64,000 nt of DNA from Scleroderma bovista (taxonomy: Eukaryota > Basidiomycota > Agaricomycetes > Boletales > Sclerodermataceae). A model generated the notes under the pieces. That model was not told the DNA's origin and made no database searches. It saw only the letters and a program-made list of their open reading frames with translations. Below, piece by piece: positions 37,601 through 48,316 of this stretch (its first letter is position 1; each line of letters begins with the position of its first letter). Position numbers and translations under genes: made by a program. Location: assembly GCA_037178675.1 (NCBI GenBank), contig JAYMGJ010000586.1, positions 23,973-87,972 of the forward strand, written 5' to 3'.

Positions 37601-38230
37601 AAGGCGCCGTTAAATCAACTGCAGTTTGATCAGGAGTCTCCGTATCCTGTTTACCCCGGACGGCCATCACTCAATGGCAGCCGGCCAATCTCACCGCCAG
37701 TTCCGCTACCCCTTGCCGTGGGAGAGAAGACAACTGTCAGAAAATCAATATTGAAGTGGGGGAAGGCCGTGGCTGGTGTGGGGACACAGCCAAACTCTGG
37801 CGCTTCCTCTGAACTACGAAAAAGTTCAGAACGCCCCACATCCAACGAGACGGTGAAGCCAAGGCGACCCAGTGTGCTAGATGGAAGCGTACCCCCTAGT
37901 CCCAAGCTTCCAGATCACCTGCTGCAGTCTAACCACGTACGGAATGGGAGTGGTATTTTTGAGCGGAGGAAGTCAGCTGGGCGGTCAAAGATGGGCTCGA
38001 AAGCAAATTACTCATCCTCATCGCAGGACATGCTGAGTGTCAGCTCACAGCACCGTTCGTCTGTTGTAATGCAAGCGGGGGGTGCAGCATCTCCGTCTCA
38101 TTCCCAGTTTTCCATGGAGTCAGACGCAGAAGGACGCGGAAGCTTCGATACCGCTCAGTTCGAAGTCATTTCTGCGCCCAAAGTCCATCCGAACTTGGCA
38201 TACCCATATCAAACACTTGATTACGATTAG
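34639..38230 (+). CDS. Large disordered protein of unknown function
   Basis: About 1,160 residues in three exons: 34639-36597, one short exon from about 36651 (TFIQFSPGQLKANFLDEDLT) and a last exon ending TAG at 38228-38230. Start ATG 34639 (MSSEGSSHVSTHSHSQQPGW). Most of it is Ser/Pro/Thr-rich and probably disordered. Ordered-looking parts: residues about 90-200, including YLLHVIPPAYLPHDD, GILVTLQSTLQAQLVVIARE and LPSTFGMVLYLV; IIPILAKVEFDIDRRRAGWY near residue 315; the block around the exon 1/2 junction; and basic motifs near the end (SVKSLKRLWRRSKGS, VRKSILKWGKAVAG). No known domain, signal peptide or membrane segment was recognised. Long exons and sensible splicing argue that it is real. 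Function is unknown; a scaffold or signalling adaptor would be a guess. Confidence 0.75.
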
Positions 38231-39845
38231 TGGGACGTGCCCCCCGTTCCGTACCCTTGGATAATTTCGTAGAAAGACTCGTGACTTATTCAATATGCGC
38301 AGTTGCCAGTCGCTTCTACTCATGACCCGTCATTTTGGTTTGCACGTTCCATGTTTGCATCGAGTCATCAGTTGCCCCTATTTGTTCTTTGTTCGCTTTC
38401 GATTCTCGCACAAATGCATAATGTAACTTTTACATGTTCTCACAGCTATTGGGTCCAGATGCTTCGGATGCATCATGCTTGCAGCCGTGCAAAGCATTCC
38501 TAATTGACATGCCCTCAGGTGCGTTTCGAGGAGACCTCTTGTTCCTTCTGTACGCAAACGCAAGGGGTGATCATAACCCCGAGTGATCCTTCTTATCAGA
38601 ACCCTGCCTTCAACGGGGAAAAATTCCATGGAGTAAGGTGAGTTTAATGTGTCACAATCTCCTGATCTCCGGCTTCGTTCATGTTCCCAACAGGGACCGA
38701 TAATCTGCGCCTCATCGTCGGGTAGGTAGGATCTATGAACCACTCAGTGCACACACAAGGAATTGTCACGCGTATGCCTGCAGGCCAAACGAAGTCGAGT
38801 GCTGGTCTATTAAACACGCCGTTCTATCATGCGGGGAAGGCTCACGCGTCACGGGCTCATGGCGTTACGGCATGCTACACCCAGTGTGTGTCCCTCCGCA
38901 CGTCTGCTTCCAGGAATATGCTTTCTTTAAATACTTATCTTTTCCATTCGCTTTTCTAGGGGAGAAATCTCCGTCGGGACTTATGTCCGATGATGTGAGC
39001 AGTTCGAGGGCACATCTTTGCTCGGCCACGCTGTTTGCGAGATGTCTGTTACAAGTCTGGGCTTTCTTCTGCTCCCGCGAATACGGACAACGGGTCGATG
39101 GTGTGCTATTATTTCCAGTAGAAAGGCTCCCATAGCCAGCTGCAGCACCCTGCTGACTAGCGGTCACGCTCCGATGCTCCCCCTCGGTCTGGTACGTGCA
39201 CACTTCAATGATCGCGCGGAGAAGGGAGAATCACGGCACCTAGTAAGATCAATTTGTCCATGGTAAAGCCGGTTGTATTCATGCGTGAACGCGCACGAAT
39301 GTTCTTTGGTATGGGTGCCACACGACTGAGGTGGAACTCCACTTAGGAAACGACGAGGACATTCACTCGGAAACTATGAGGAGCAGACGTCCTCGGGGTT
39401 AATAACTCCAAAGCCGTGGACTGATTAAGTTGACTGCTACCGATGGAAGAGGACATGGGATCAACATTGGCTACACCGAGTGCAAGCTAGTGGAATACAA
39501 AGCAGGTACGTAAAATTGCAACATGGTTTTCTTTTGACAGAACCGAACGGCGAACGAGCAAATACAAAAAAAAAAATACGACTGAAGCACGAGAAAAATA
39601 CTGGGTCGATGCAAAATACGGTACAATTATGGGGTGAATTGATGCGCTAGTTGGAAAAACGAAAGGAAAGCCTGTAGCAGATAGAAGGGAGGGAAGACAG
39701 GGACGACAAATTCTTATTGATTAATAAGGATACCCGGGTTGGCCGGTCAGAAGGTATTGAACTTGCGAACTTTGAAGAAATACGAAGACTGGATGATTGC
39801 TTATCAGATATATCATTTTCCGCTTCTTCGAAGAGCGGAGGTGGA
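38231..39845. other. Gap between the 34639 gene and the small unknown gene
   Basis: 1.6 kb between convergent genes. No recognisable coding sequence, RNA or repeat beyond short A-runs near 39568. Confidence 0.45.
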
Positions 39846-40817
39846 TTACGGAACCCAAGTGCCAGTTGAGCGGATAATGAGAAGCGCCGATAGTGGGCAA
39901 AGCCAAGATCCTCCAGTGACCCCTATAAGCCACGATATGTACGTTATACCAGTGGATGCTATTAGGATAGCAGAAGACAATGCAAGACGGACGAAAAGGC
40001 GTCGGAACGGGTAAACGCGGCGATGAGAGGCTAAAACAATGGTCCATTCATCTAATCTTTCAAACGAGGGGGGTCCACACATACCTGATTCTGGGACCGA
40101 TTGTTGATACGTAACAACGCGAAGACAAGCAAAAGGATGGGGAACCGCGTCAGGACGAGTTGGAAGCTGTAAGGCCAATCGGAGACGAGCGAGAGTTGTA
40201 TAGAGATCATCGCGAGACACAAGTAAAATGGTATCATTGCTGATGCCCCGTTGTATGGCGGGCAGAGGTTTAATCGTACAGTTGTAGACTTCGAGTGCAC
40301 TAGAGAGGAAGGAGTCGAGATCAACTCCGCTTGCGAGCGGGTATCTTGAATGGGGAAAACGTGGGTCGATGGCAGCGTATGCAGAAAGGGTGTCCCGAAC
40401 GTGCTTTACAATGTATGCTGGCAGTTTTGGATCTGTTTTTCGGAAAAGGAGGGAAAACATAGGGTTCTCCTCAGCATCGCAGCGGTCACTGACACAACGG
40501 TCAGCTGTCCAGAGTCCAATGGACCTACAGAGACATTGTGCCCCTGTGTGCATGCACGGCCAATCCATTACGCAGGACCCAAAGACATGAGAATTATAAG
40601 CCTTGCAGTCTTCGCAAAGGGCAGATAACGCCGAGAACAGCGAATCCTGAAGTGACTGGAGAAGGTCACCAGCTATCGAGGTAAATAGATGATCACAGAT
40701 AAGAGAGTGTAATTCTGCTGGCAAAGAAACGGGGAGAGCACGAAATGCGACAAGGCTTGGGTGAACGGCAGAGAGGATCGCGTAAGTGAGGGTAATGCGA
40801 TCTGTGTGCAGTGACAT
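39846..40817 (-). CDS. Cys-containing protein of unknown function
   Basis: One long open exon from ATG 40817 (MSLHTDRITLTYAILSAVHP) through LPAELHSLICDHLFTSIAGD, a Cys cluster (CEDCKAYNSHVFGSCVMDW, CMHTGAQCLCRS) and RDDLYTTLARLRLALQL. A GTATGT donor after QQSVPES and an acceptor 52 nt on give a second exon SHRRVYPFRRLFVRLAL with a hydrophobic stretch (LSSAILIAST), stopping at 39846. The Cys residues could bind metal. A possible upstream exon (ATG at 40969, ending at a GTATCT donor) could not be joined in frame. Domain family not recognised. Length and lack of stops support a real gene; the exact ends are unsure. Confidence 0.55.
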   Translation of the reverse strand: MSLHTDRITLTYAILSAVHPSLVAFRALPVSLPAELHSLICDHLFTSIAGDLLQSLQDSLFSALSALCEDCKAYNSHVFGSCVMDWPCMHTGAQCLCRSIGLWTADRCVSDRCDAEENPMFSLLFRKTDPKLPAYIVKHVRDTLSAYAAIDPRFPHSRYPLASGVDLDSFLSSALEVYNCTIKPLPAIQRGISNDTILLVSRDDLYTTLARLRLALQLPTRPDAVPHPFACLRVVTYQQSVPESGMCGPPSFERLDEWTIVLASHRRVYPFRRLFVRLALSSAILIASTGITYISWLIGVTGGSWLCPLSALLIIRSTGTWVP

Positions 40818-41639
40818 GGCGAAGGAGCTGGCCAGGGTGCCCGTGTTATACCTCTGCTTATAAGCTGTGCAGATACCTTGAATCTATCGTCGACGTGCTC
40901 TTCGCAACAAGACGGAAGTGATGGTCGCAGATGACGATGATGCAGCGCGTTCTTGCATGGTGCCTCCAAGAACTCTTAAGAACTGAAAACGATCCACATT
41001 ATTCTTGTGCTGACTAAGCACAATGTAAGTGCCTAGTAGCCCGACGGGCGCCGGACATACTCGAGCAAGAATCTACACTTGAGGAGATCCAGGACATGGA
41101 TGCGCTGGATTCAATACTACACATATGGGACGTGTCAGAATATTTGGTCGCTACGTGTCAAACTCACAAAACTCATTAGTAGTTATTAGTTTTGATATAT
41201 TGACTGTTCTAGAACATTACAAGATAAAATCGTAGTTGTACCTCATCGCGTTTGGCAACAACGACGGGTCAGCAGAGTGCAAACAACTTCGATTGATCCA
41301 CCAGTTACTTGCTAGTTGCACAGCACATATGACGGAAGGCACCAATCGCAGCGTATATGTATTGGAAATGCATGGGCACCTCGAAAGTTATACCTCTATC
41401 TACTGGGAACGATTGTCTTCCATCGAATCTTTGGTCTGCCTTGGGGAGACTACTATCTACTGGTTTCCCTGACAAACGGCTGAGCTTATAATTTCAGCTA
41501 TGCATTCCCTATGAATCCTTGGATGTGTTCCATACCCAATTGTACTCAACGATTGCATTGCGAACCCTAACCTTATTTTAGGTGTCTGGGCGCGGAGTCT
41601 ACCAACAAGTAGTCAAGAACTCCTTGTTGGTTGCACACG
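40818..41639. promoter_or_regulatory. Divergent upstream region of the unknown gene and 2-methylisocitrate lyase
   Basis: 822 bp between two divergent starts. It may hold a 5' exon of the unknown gene near 40930-40969. No other gene seen. Confidence 0.4.
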
Positions 41640-43883
41640 ATGATCCGTCTCCTGCAACACGGACCTTGCAGCATCCGTACCATCTCCTCCAAGAGGATGA
41701 TTTCATCCTTGCCAGTTTACCCACCCGACTCCGCCATAGAAGCTGCCGAATTCGACGCCCGCGTCGCTCACCTGACCTCTTACTTCTCTCAACCCCGATT
41801 CGCTAACATCACTCGACCTTACACTCCTCGCGACGTAGCTCTCAAGCAAGGATCAGCCCCAGTCCTTCCTCTTCCAGCCTCTCTTCTCTCCGACAAACTA
41901 TTTCGCATTTTCAAGGATGCGAGTGACAAGGGACTTCCAGTTCATACCATGGGTGCCATTGACCCCGTCCAGATGACACAGATGGCAAGACATCAACAAG
42001 TAGTGTACATCTCTGGGTGGGCTGCTTCATCTCTCCTCACAACTGGCAATAATGAGGTCGGTCCGGATTTTGGGTGAGTGTAACTTAACAAGGGCGAACA
42101 GCGTCCAACAATGCGGTTATAGTGACTACCCCTACACGACTGTCCCGAATCAGGTCCATCGCATCTTCCGTGCCCAGCAATTACATGACCGGAAACACTA
42201 CGATGCTCGAATGTCGGCATCTCCAGAAGAACGTCCCAAGGCACCTTATATTGATTACCTCCGGCCTATCATTGCGGATGCTGACACTGGGTATGTCACT
42301 TACTTCTATTTCCTTCGTGAATAAACATAGTATTTAGCCACGGCGGTCCCTCATCCATCCTTAAGCTTGTTAAGCTCTTCGCAGAGTCTGGTGCGGCTGC
42401 TATCCACTTAGAGGATCAGCTTCACGGTGGTAAGAAATGTGGCCATCTTGCTGGAAAGGTTTTAGTGCCCGCATCCACGCATGTGTCTCGTTTGGTCGCG
42501 GCACGCTTCGCACTGGATATGCTAGAGTGTCCCATGCTCCTGATCGCGCGTACCGATGCGGAAAGCGCGAGGCTTTTGAGTTCTACTGTTGATCCAGGCG
42601 ACCATCCGTAAGCGGTCCACTCGATTCATACTCATGGAACTTAGAGGATGGTCAGATACATCCTGGGCACAACAGTCCCTGGTCAGCCACTAGCAGAGGC
42701 ACTTGCAGTTGCCATAAGTGCGGAAGATGCGGCGCGTATCGAGAAGGAATGGGATGCTACCCACCCACTTATGACATTTGACGAGGGTATATTTTACCGG
42801 TGCTTTGATCATTTAGATTCTAATGTTTTATTTTTCCTCTAGCTGTTCGCCAAGCTATACTTGACTCCCCGGCGATATCTTCTCCCGATAGGACTTTTGA
42901 ACAATATAAATCGCTCGTGGAAGGCAAGTCCAACACGGAGGCGCGCGGAATAGCACGGAATCTACTCGGAAAGGACGTGTGGTGGGATTGGGATCGTATG
43001 TCGATTTTTGTGTTTTGAACTGTCGTGGCATGGGCAATAACTAAATGGTCATAGTTCCACGCACTCCAGAGGGCTATCACCGCTTATCTCCGGGCCTTTC
43101 CCCTGCGCTGGCGCGCACTCTGCGTTATGCACCTTATGCTGATCTGCTTTGGCTGGAGACGTCGAAACCAGACCTTGACCAGGCACGTAAGTTCGCAAGG
43201 GAGGTGAAGGAGAAGACGGGTGTGCGCAAATGGATGGTGTACAACTTGAGTCCAAGCTTCAACTGGCTTGGAAGCGGATTTAGCCGTAAGTCTTCCATTT
43301 TCATTGTTTTCATATGATGGTGTATGGGAAACCCACCACACGACGAGCGGGGAAATGGAAATAAGGGTTGACCCATGCCACTACAGAGGATGACTTGAAG
43401 AGTTTTATATGGGAACTTGCGAAGGAAGGGTATGGCCATTCTACTTTCGTCTGTTCCCGGTCATGCTAATTGTGCGACTTACAGATTTGTCCTCCAACTA
43501 ATTTCGCTCGCTGGAGTACACAGTAACGCAGTGACTACTGGTATGCCTTCCGATACCTCTAATTTGCCCCGTACTTATTAACTTTACGGATACGACAGCC
43601 GAGCTCGCCGAACGGTACAAAACCGAGGGCATGCTCGCCTATGTCAACCTTGTGCAAAGGAAGGAGAAAGAAATTGGGTGTGATGTATTGACTCATCAAA
43701 AGTGGTGCGTGCTATTTCGCGTTGAGCCCTGTACTTCTCCAATAATACTAACCATGGACTTGCCTGTACAATGTGCTGACTAGGTCTGGTGCAAATTATA
43801 TCGACTCGATTATTCAAACAGTAACAGCGGGATCCGCTAGCACCTCTGCTGTGGGCAGTGACTCTACAGAGCATATGTTTTGA
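41640..43883 (+). CDS. Mitochondrial 2-methylisocitrate lyase
   Basis: Isocitrate-lyase-family enzyme that would split 2-methylisocitrate into pyruvate and succinate in the methylcitrate cycle, detoxifying propionyl-CoA. ATG 41640 opens [20 protein letters not shown], a likely mitochondrial presequence. The catalytic loop is [20 protein letters not shown]; family blocks include [52 protein letters not shown] and YNLSPSFNW. The sequence ends [11 protein letters not shown] with stop at 43881-43883, without a peroxisomal SKL-type tail. The presequence and the [12 protein letters not shown] variant favour methylisocitrate lyase over the glyoxylate-cycle isocitrate lyase; substrate assignment is by family memory. 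About 580 residues, with many introns of 50-70 nt. Confidence 0.82.
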
Positions 43884-44226
43884 GCTATCATGGACATGTT
43901 TTAGGCATGTCTGGTGATGGTACCATCTCATAAGGCCAAGCACCGAAAACGTGCTGAAACATGAGGCTCCTAATGTTGACCGGCTTGAATAAGAGAGTTC
44001 TTACTGTACATTGGAAGAGCACACTGAGTAAGTACCCTATCGGAATCGGGGACTTTTACGGATGCCGCGCCAATGGAAAGGTTGGGAACACAGAATTCCA
44101 GTCAGAAACCAGATAGATGGAAGAATGACTCTAAGCAGGTGATGATCAAGTTACCTAGGGGTGTGATATCTTCCCTACAGACATCTGGCGCCATTAGTTC
44201 GTACCACGTCGATGCGCCACGGCCCG
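43884..44226. other. Convergent 3' gap
   Basis: 343 bp between the convergent stops of the lyase and the methyltransferase. Nothing recognised. Confidence 0.5.
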
Positions 44227-45661
44227 CTAGGTCGTGGAATGCTCAATGATGACATGCTGCAATTGCTTCGTTATTCTAAGGATCTTTATCTCTTGTCCAG
44301 CATCGACTTGATCCTGAATGAAATTGTCCGCCATCCTACAATCAACGTTTTCCACCATGAGGACACTTTCTATAGGTAGTTGTCATGAGCATGGGCTCTC
44401 ACAGTTAATGTAGGGGACGTACCAGTCTCTTTCAAAAAATAGTCAAAAGTCGCCTCGTTGCGTATGGTTAACGCGACGAGTGCCATCCGAATATGCGCCT
44501 GTGAAAGTGCAGTAGAAAGAGTGGCGACTAGTGGCGGCACCAAGGCAGGATTAAATACCTAGGGTTATCTGAGTCCAGCCCGTAATGATGAGATAGAAAG
44601 CGCGCTCACTATGTCAGCACCAAGGATAATGTCAGCATGCGCTTCCTCAAGTAGTGACTTCAGGTTTTCCTGCGCAGAAATAGCATCAAACCAGTCAAGC
44701 AGTCTATACTGGATATTTGGGTGCACGGAAGAACGATCTGCTGAGTATGTAATAGCTACATAGTGATGAGTGTCATGTGGACCTACTGCAGGGTAACTTG
44801 ACGTTAGACTGACACCGATCAAGAACGCAAGAATTCAAATCGGTAAGAAAGATGCCTGGCTTTCCAGGCAGTAGCATGCCGTTTGTTGGAGTGCATGTCT
44901 TTGTAAGGCCAAAATGCAATTGAAGACTTGCCACAATAATGCCAAGGAAGCCAATTCCAGAGCCCAGCTCGAGGATTGTACTATGTGCTACGAGGCCTTA
45001 CCTTTCACGTTACCCATGAAAATTAGTGGATTGGATCGATTAAGACCAACCAGGATGTTCGATCAGGTACTGGGCCATGGCCAAACTTGCTCGCCAGGTT
45101 CGGAGCCCAGTGATACTTGCTGCTACAGTGGTCTGCGATTCCAACAGAGTGACAGTCTCGTACGAGTCACTTTCATCCGGATCATGCATCGGCTTCCAGT
45201 AGTAGGTCATGTACGAGTCGGAGGGTAGGGAGTCCTCACTAAGTATAAAAGTCACTTATGGAAAATGATTTAGCATATTTCGGTCGTACCATACAAGTTG
45301 AATAAGTGACAAATAGTGTTGGTAGATGAGCTCATCTATCTCATTGTCCTGGATACGCGTGGGTCAAGGGTAGTATAGATCAAAGATCGCATCGTACCTC
45401 TTCATTCTGGCTCAAATCTTCGAGCCTTTCCAAAGCCCATTTCCAGAACTTTCTCTGGTATTTCTGTGACGGAGGATATTGGTTGAAATGCTCGTTGAGC
45501 AAAATGTTGTTCAGGAAGAAGCACTGAACTTCGCCGAACGCCAGAACAGGGGGGATTGAGATCTGCCTGGGAGGAACGAGTGCAGAATAGGCGTGAAGAA
45601 TGTTTGACAAGGATGTCATTGTATCTATAGTTCTGCAGGTCTGTAAACCACGTTCCACCAT
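44227..45661 (-). CDS. EFM3: EFM3-like protein-lysine methyltransferase (FAM86 family)
   Basis: Class I SAM-dependent methyltransferase, by similarity the enzyme that methylates elongation factor 2. The N-terminal part fits the FAM86 domain (LLNEHFNQYPPSQKYQRKFW, then KWALERLED). Motif I is ILELGSGIGFLGIIVASLQL, a good SAM-binding loop; later blocks are IQYRLLDWFDAISAQE and ADIILGADIVFNPALVPPLV, equivalent to the D-x-x-Y/F-x-P region. The last exon reads ESVLMVENVDCRMADNFIQD and stops at TAG 44227-44229. Seven or so short introns; about 350 residues. Start ATG 45661 (MVERGLQTCRTIDTMTSLSN), though Met at residue 15 is also possible. Head-to-head with mS45 over 85 bp. Confidence 0.75.
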
Positions 45662-45746
45662 GTCATTCGTCGCGATGATCCTGGGCCCTAATCTAAATCA
45701 CGTGACCGCTCGCTGAAACGCAATTGAAATTTTTCGCAACAACCGC
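45662..45746. promoter_or_regulatory. 85-bp shared promoter EFM3-like / mS45
   Basis: Start codons of divergent genes are 85 bp apart, so both must share promoter DNA. Expression coupling is inference. Confidence 0.5.
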
Positions 45747-47327
45747 ATGTTTGCATCCTTTTGCCTTCGTCTCGTTCAAAGACCCCTAGCGTGTCCTCGA
45801 AGATGCGTAAGGACATTTTCGTCGTCGTCGGTTTGCTTTCTCAGACGACATCGCAACAACTCTCCTGTTGCTAACCATGAAAAGAATGGGAACCCTGACG
45901 ACCTTCTTTCCGCTGAGTTGCCCGAATTCTCTGACAAAAATGATGAGTTTTTGGAAACCCTCCTTGAAGAGGAAGAGGAAGAAGTTGCTGAAGGGCGGGA
46001 GCCTTCTGCAAATCGTAATATGCATTTCTCGGACTGGCTGGAAAAAGTCGGTCAAGGATTCCGAGATCCTCAACCTCGCAACTGGCTTGGAGGCAAAGTT
46101 GTGAGTGTAACTTTTTTTTGTTCTTCTATGAGAGAGTTGACTATCTCCTGTAGCCATTTCCGCTAAATCCCTCCTTCAAACCTCCACCACCACTGTCTGA
46201 CGTCCTGCGAACCCAGCTCTATCAATTATACATGTCTGATCCGGAAATGAACTCTGTCCGCGCACTCTCTTCTAGGCACAATATCAGTATCAAGCGTCTG
46301 GATGCCATATTGCGGCTAAAGGGTTTGGAAGAGGCATGGAAAAAGGCAAGTCTTGATTTTCGTTATTTCATTTGCATCCCGACTTCCGAAGATGAGCAAT
46401 ATAAATCGATTAGTCTTTAAGACGCACACATGGTTTCAGCATTACCCTGGTTACTGATTTGATACCTCATTCTCGGCATCTATGTTGATAGCTGACATTA
46501 CTTGACAGGTAATTGTTCAATGCAAGCTTGATAGCACAGTGACTGACCACTGTTGATTATACTTGACAGGAGGTGAGTTTGATTCAGCGGCATTATTCTT
46601 GGGTATGATGATACCTATTTCATCATTCGCGAATTGTAAGAAGCCCGCTGTCCCTTACATAGCAGCTGGGCATGGTTATGCTTTTCGACCCCATCTGAAA
46701 TCCATTTATTTCACTATTGACATCTGTTGCTAAGCGCTGATTGATTTTTTCAGGGAAGACCTTTGCAAACCGGGTTCACGCGAGGCATGGAGCGGTTACT
46801 GGCTGTCCCTGAGCCCCAAGCCGTGAAGGGACTAGCTAGTGATGAGCTTGACAAGCCACTTCAGTACCACCACACAGGCCAAAAAGAAGTAGGGAATCAA
46901 GACCCGTCTCGCACCAACTCTCGATATGACCTCAAAGAAGCGGATAGCCAGAGCGAAGCACAGGGCACCAATGATATGGCAAGGTTTAGGTATCAGCGGA
47001 TGTTCTGGGAGAATATTGCAGAGGGAGAGGTGCGCCCGGTTATAAATTTGATTGTACTGAACTGAATTGCGATTCTATTTTCTCTAGGAACCAGTCATGC
47101 CGGCTATCCTGGAGGCTGCTCGATCATCGTCAAGGCCCGTTAAACAGAAGCCCAAGGTTACGTTGGTCGAGCCGCGCCCAGGGCGCCCAGCCATCCAATT
47201 TATTGATGTTGGGAATGCGTTCTTCGATGAGCATGAACAAGCGCGACGTGATAAAGAAGGTGCACGAAGAGCACTGTTACGTGCTCGTAAGCGTGGCCTT
47301 CAATGGGCACAACCGAACGTGGCATAG
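45747..47327 (+). CDS. MRPS35: Mitochondrial small-subunit ribosomal protein mS45 (Bot1/Mrps35 family)
   Basis: Mitochondrial 37S subunit protein of the Bot1p family. The N-terminus MFASFCLRLVQRPLACPRRC is a good presequence. After an acidic region come MHFSDWLEKVGQGFRDPQPR, LYQLYMSDPEMNSVRALSSR and HNISIKRLDAILRLKGLEEA, the family's helix-turn-helix-like core, then WKK, E (candidate 3-nt microexon at 46570-46572) and GRPLQTGFTRGMERLLAVPE. Later exons give FRYQRMFWENIAEGE and RPAIQFIDVGNAFFDEHEQA, ending basic. Stop at 47325-47327. The intron after WKK starts GCAAGT, and the whole interval 46346-46753 is 408 nt, much longer than usual. About 350 residues. Confidence 0.8.
46570..46572 (+). other. 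Candidate 3-nt microexon in mS45
   Basis: GAG flanked by TTGACAG and GTGAGT. Inclusion keeps frame and gives WKK-E-GRPLQ, matching the extra residue normally found between the Trp-Lys-Lys and Gly-Lys-Pro of the family as I remember it. Skipping it also keeps frame. Confidence 0.4.
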
Positions 47328-48316
47328 CATAGCTGGATTACTACTGTATAGCTTTTCTACTTTTTATACACTGATCCGTAATCACGGGGTTATGCTCAGA
47401 GTAAAGCTACTTGAATGCCAGAGCGGCACCCGGATGCAATATTAACGAGCACCAAGAGGAGCCCGCTGTGCTACGTTGCTTGTCTGCGGTTCAACGGTTT
47501 GTTCGCATTGCGATACTGTCTACCTGAATTTGTAAATGCATCACTGAGGTCCATAACGGCTCCACCCCTTGGTGATATGTTCCGTTCAGTTGGGAATTGT
47601 TTAATATGAACTCATACATTCAAGATGACGGGTATTCACTACTACATCGGCTTACAGACCACTGCTCGAAGACAGATTTATGAATCTAGAAATGAGGCGA
47701 TGAGGAGTGGACAAAGATAATGACCGAATATGCTCACCAGCCGTGTAGAGGCTTACCCCCGGAGTGCCATCTGCTTCCACTTTACGCGGAGAACTTCAAG
47801 GTCAAGCAGTGCATCTATGCCGTGGGTCCTCTTGCGTCGTTGACACCCAACAGTTCGTATGCTTGGCAAATACAAGCAAGAATTAAGGTCTTGGTACGAA
47901 ATGACGTACATAAGACTTGTCGGTGATGCACGTGTGTGCATGAATCCGATGGAGGCTTAGAGCCAGCACGACCAACTGAACATGTTTTCCAGCTCACCAA
48001 AATGCGAGGACGGATTGAGACTTCTCGAGCATCATGAAACCACACTCGAGGGTCTCAAGCAGTCGCTATCCACTCGATCGACGAGCCGCATAAGCCTATC
48101 AGCACACAAGAGGGTTTGTGGTCCAGAGGAAGGTTACTCGTGAGTGGCGAGGTAGTACGTAGGAGTGTATTTGTTACCAGGTAACTTTCATGACCTACGG
48201 TTCTCCGGGCTCCTGTCAACCCCAAACAAGTGTAAACACAGATTTCGATCAGGACAGTCAAGACAAGGTGACTGGCTGCGCGATTGTCTGGCAAAAAAAT
48301 GCAACGTGGCCTTCCA
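47328..48316. other. Gap between mS45 and CCT7
   Basis: About 990 bp containing the mS45 3' UTR and the CCT7 promoter and 5' UTR. A strong GTGAGT donor near 48139 could start a 5' UTR intron. No other gene recognised. Confidence 0.4.
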
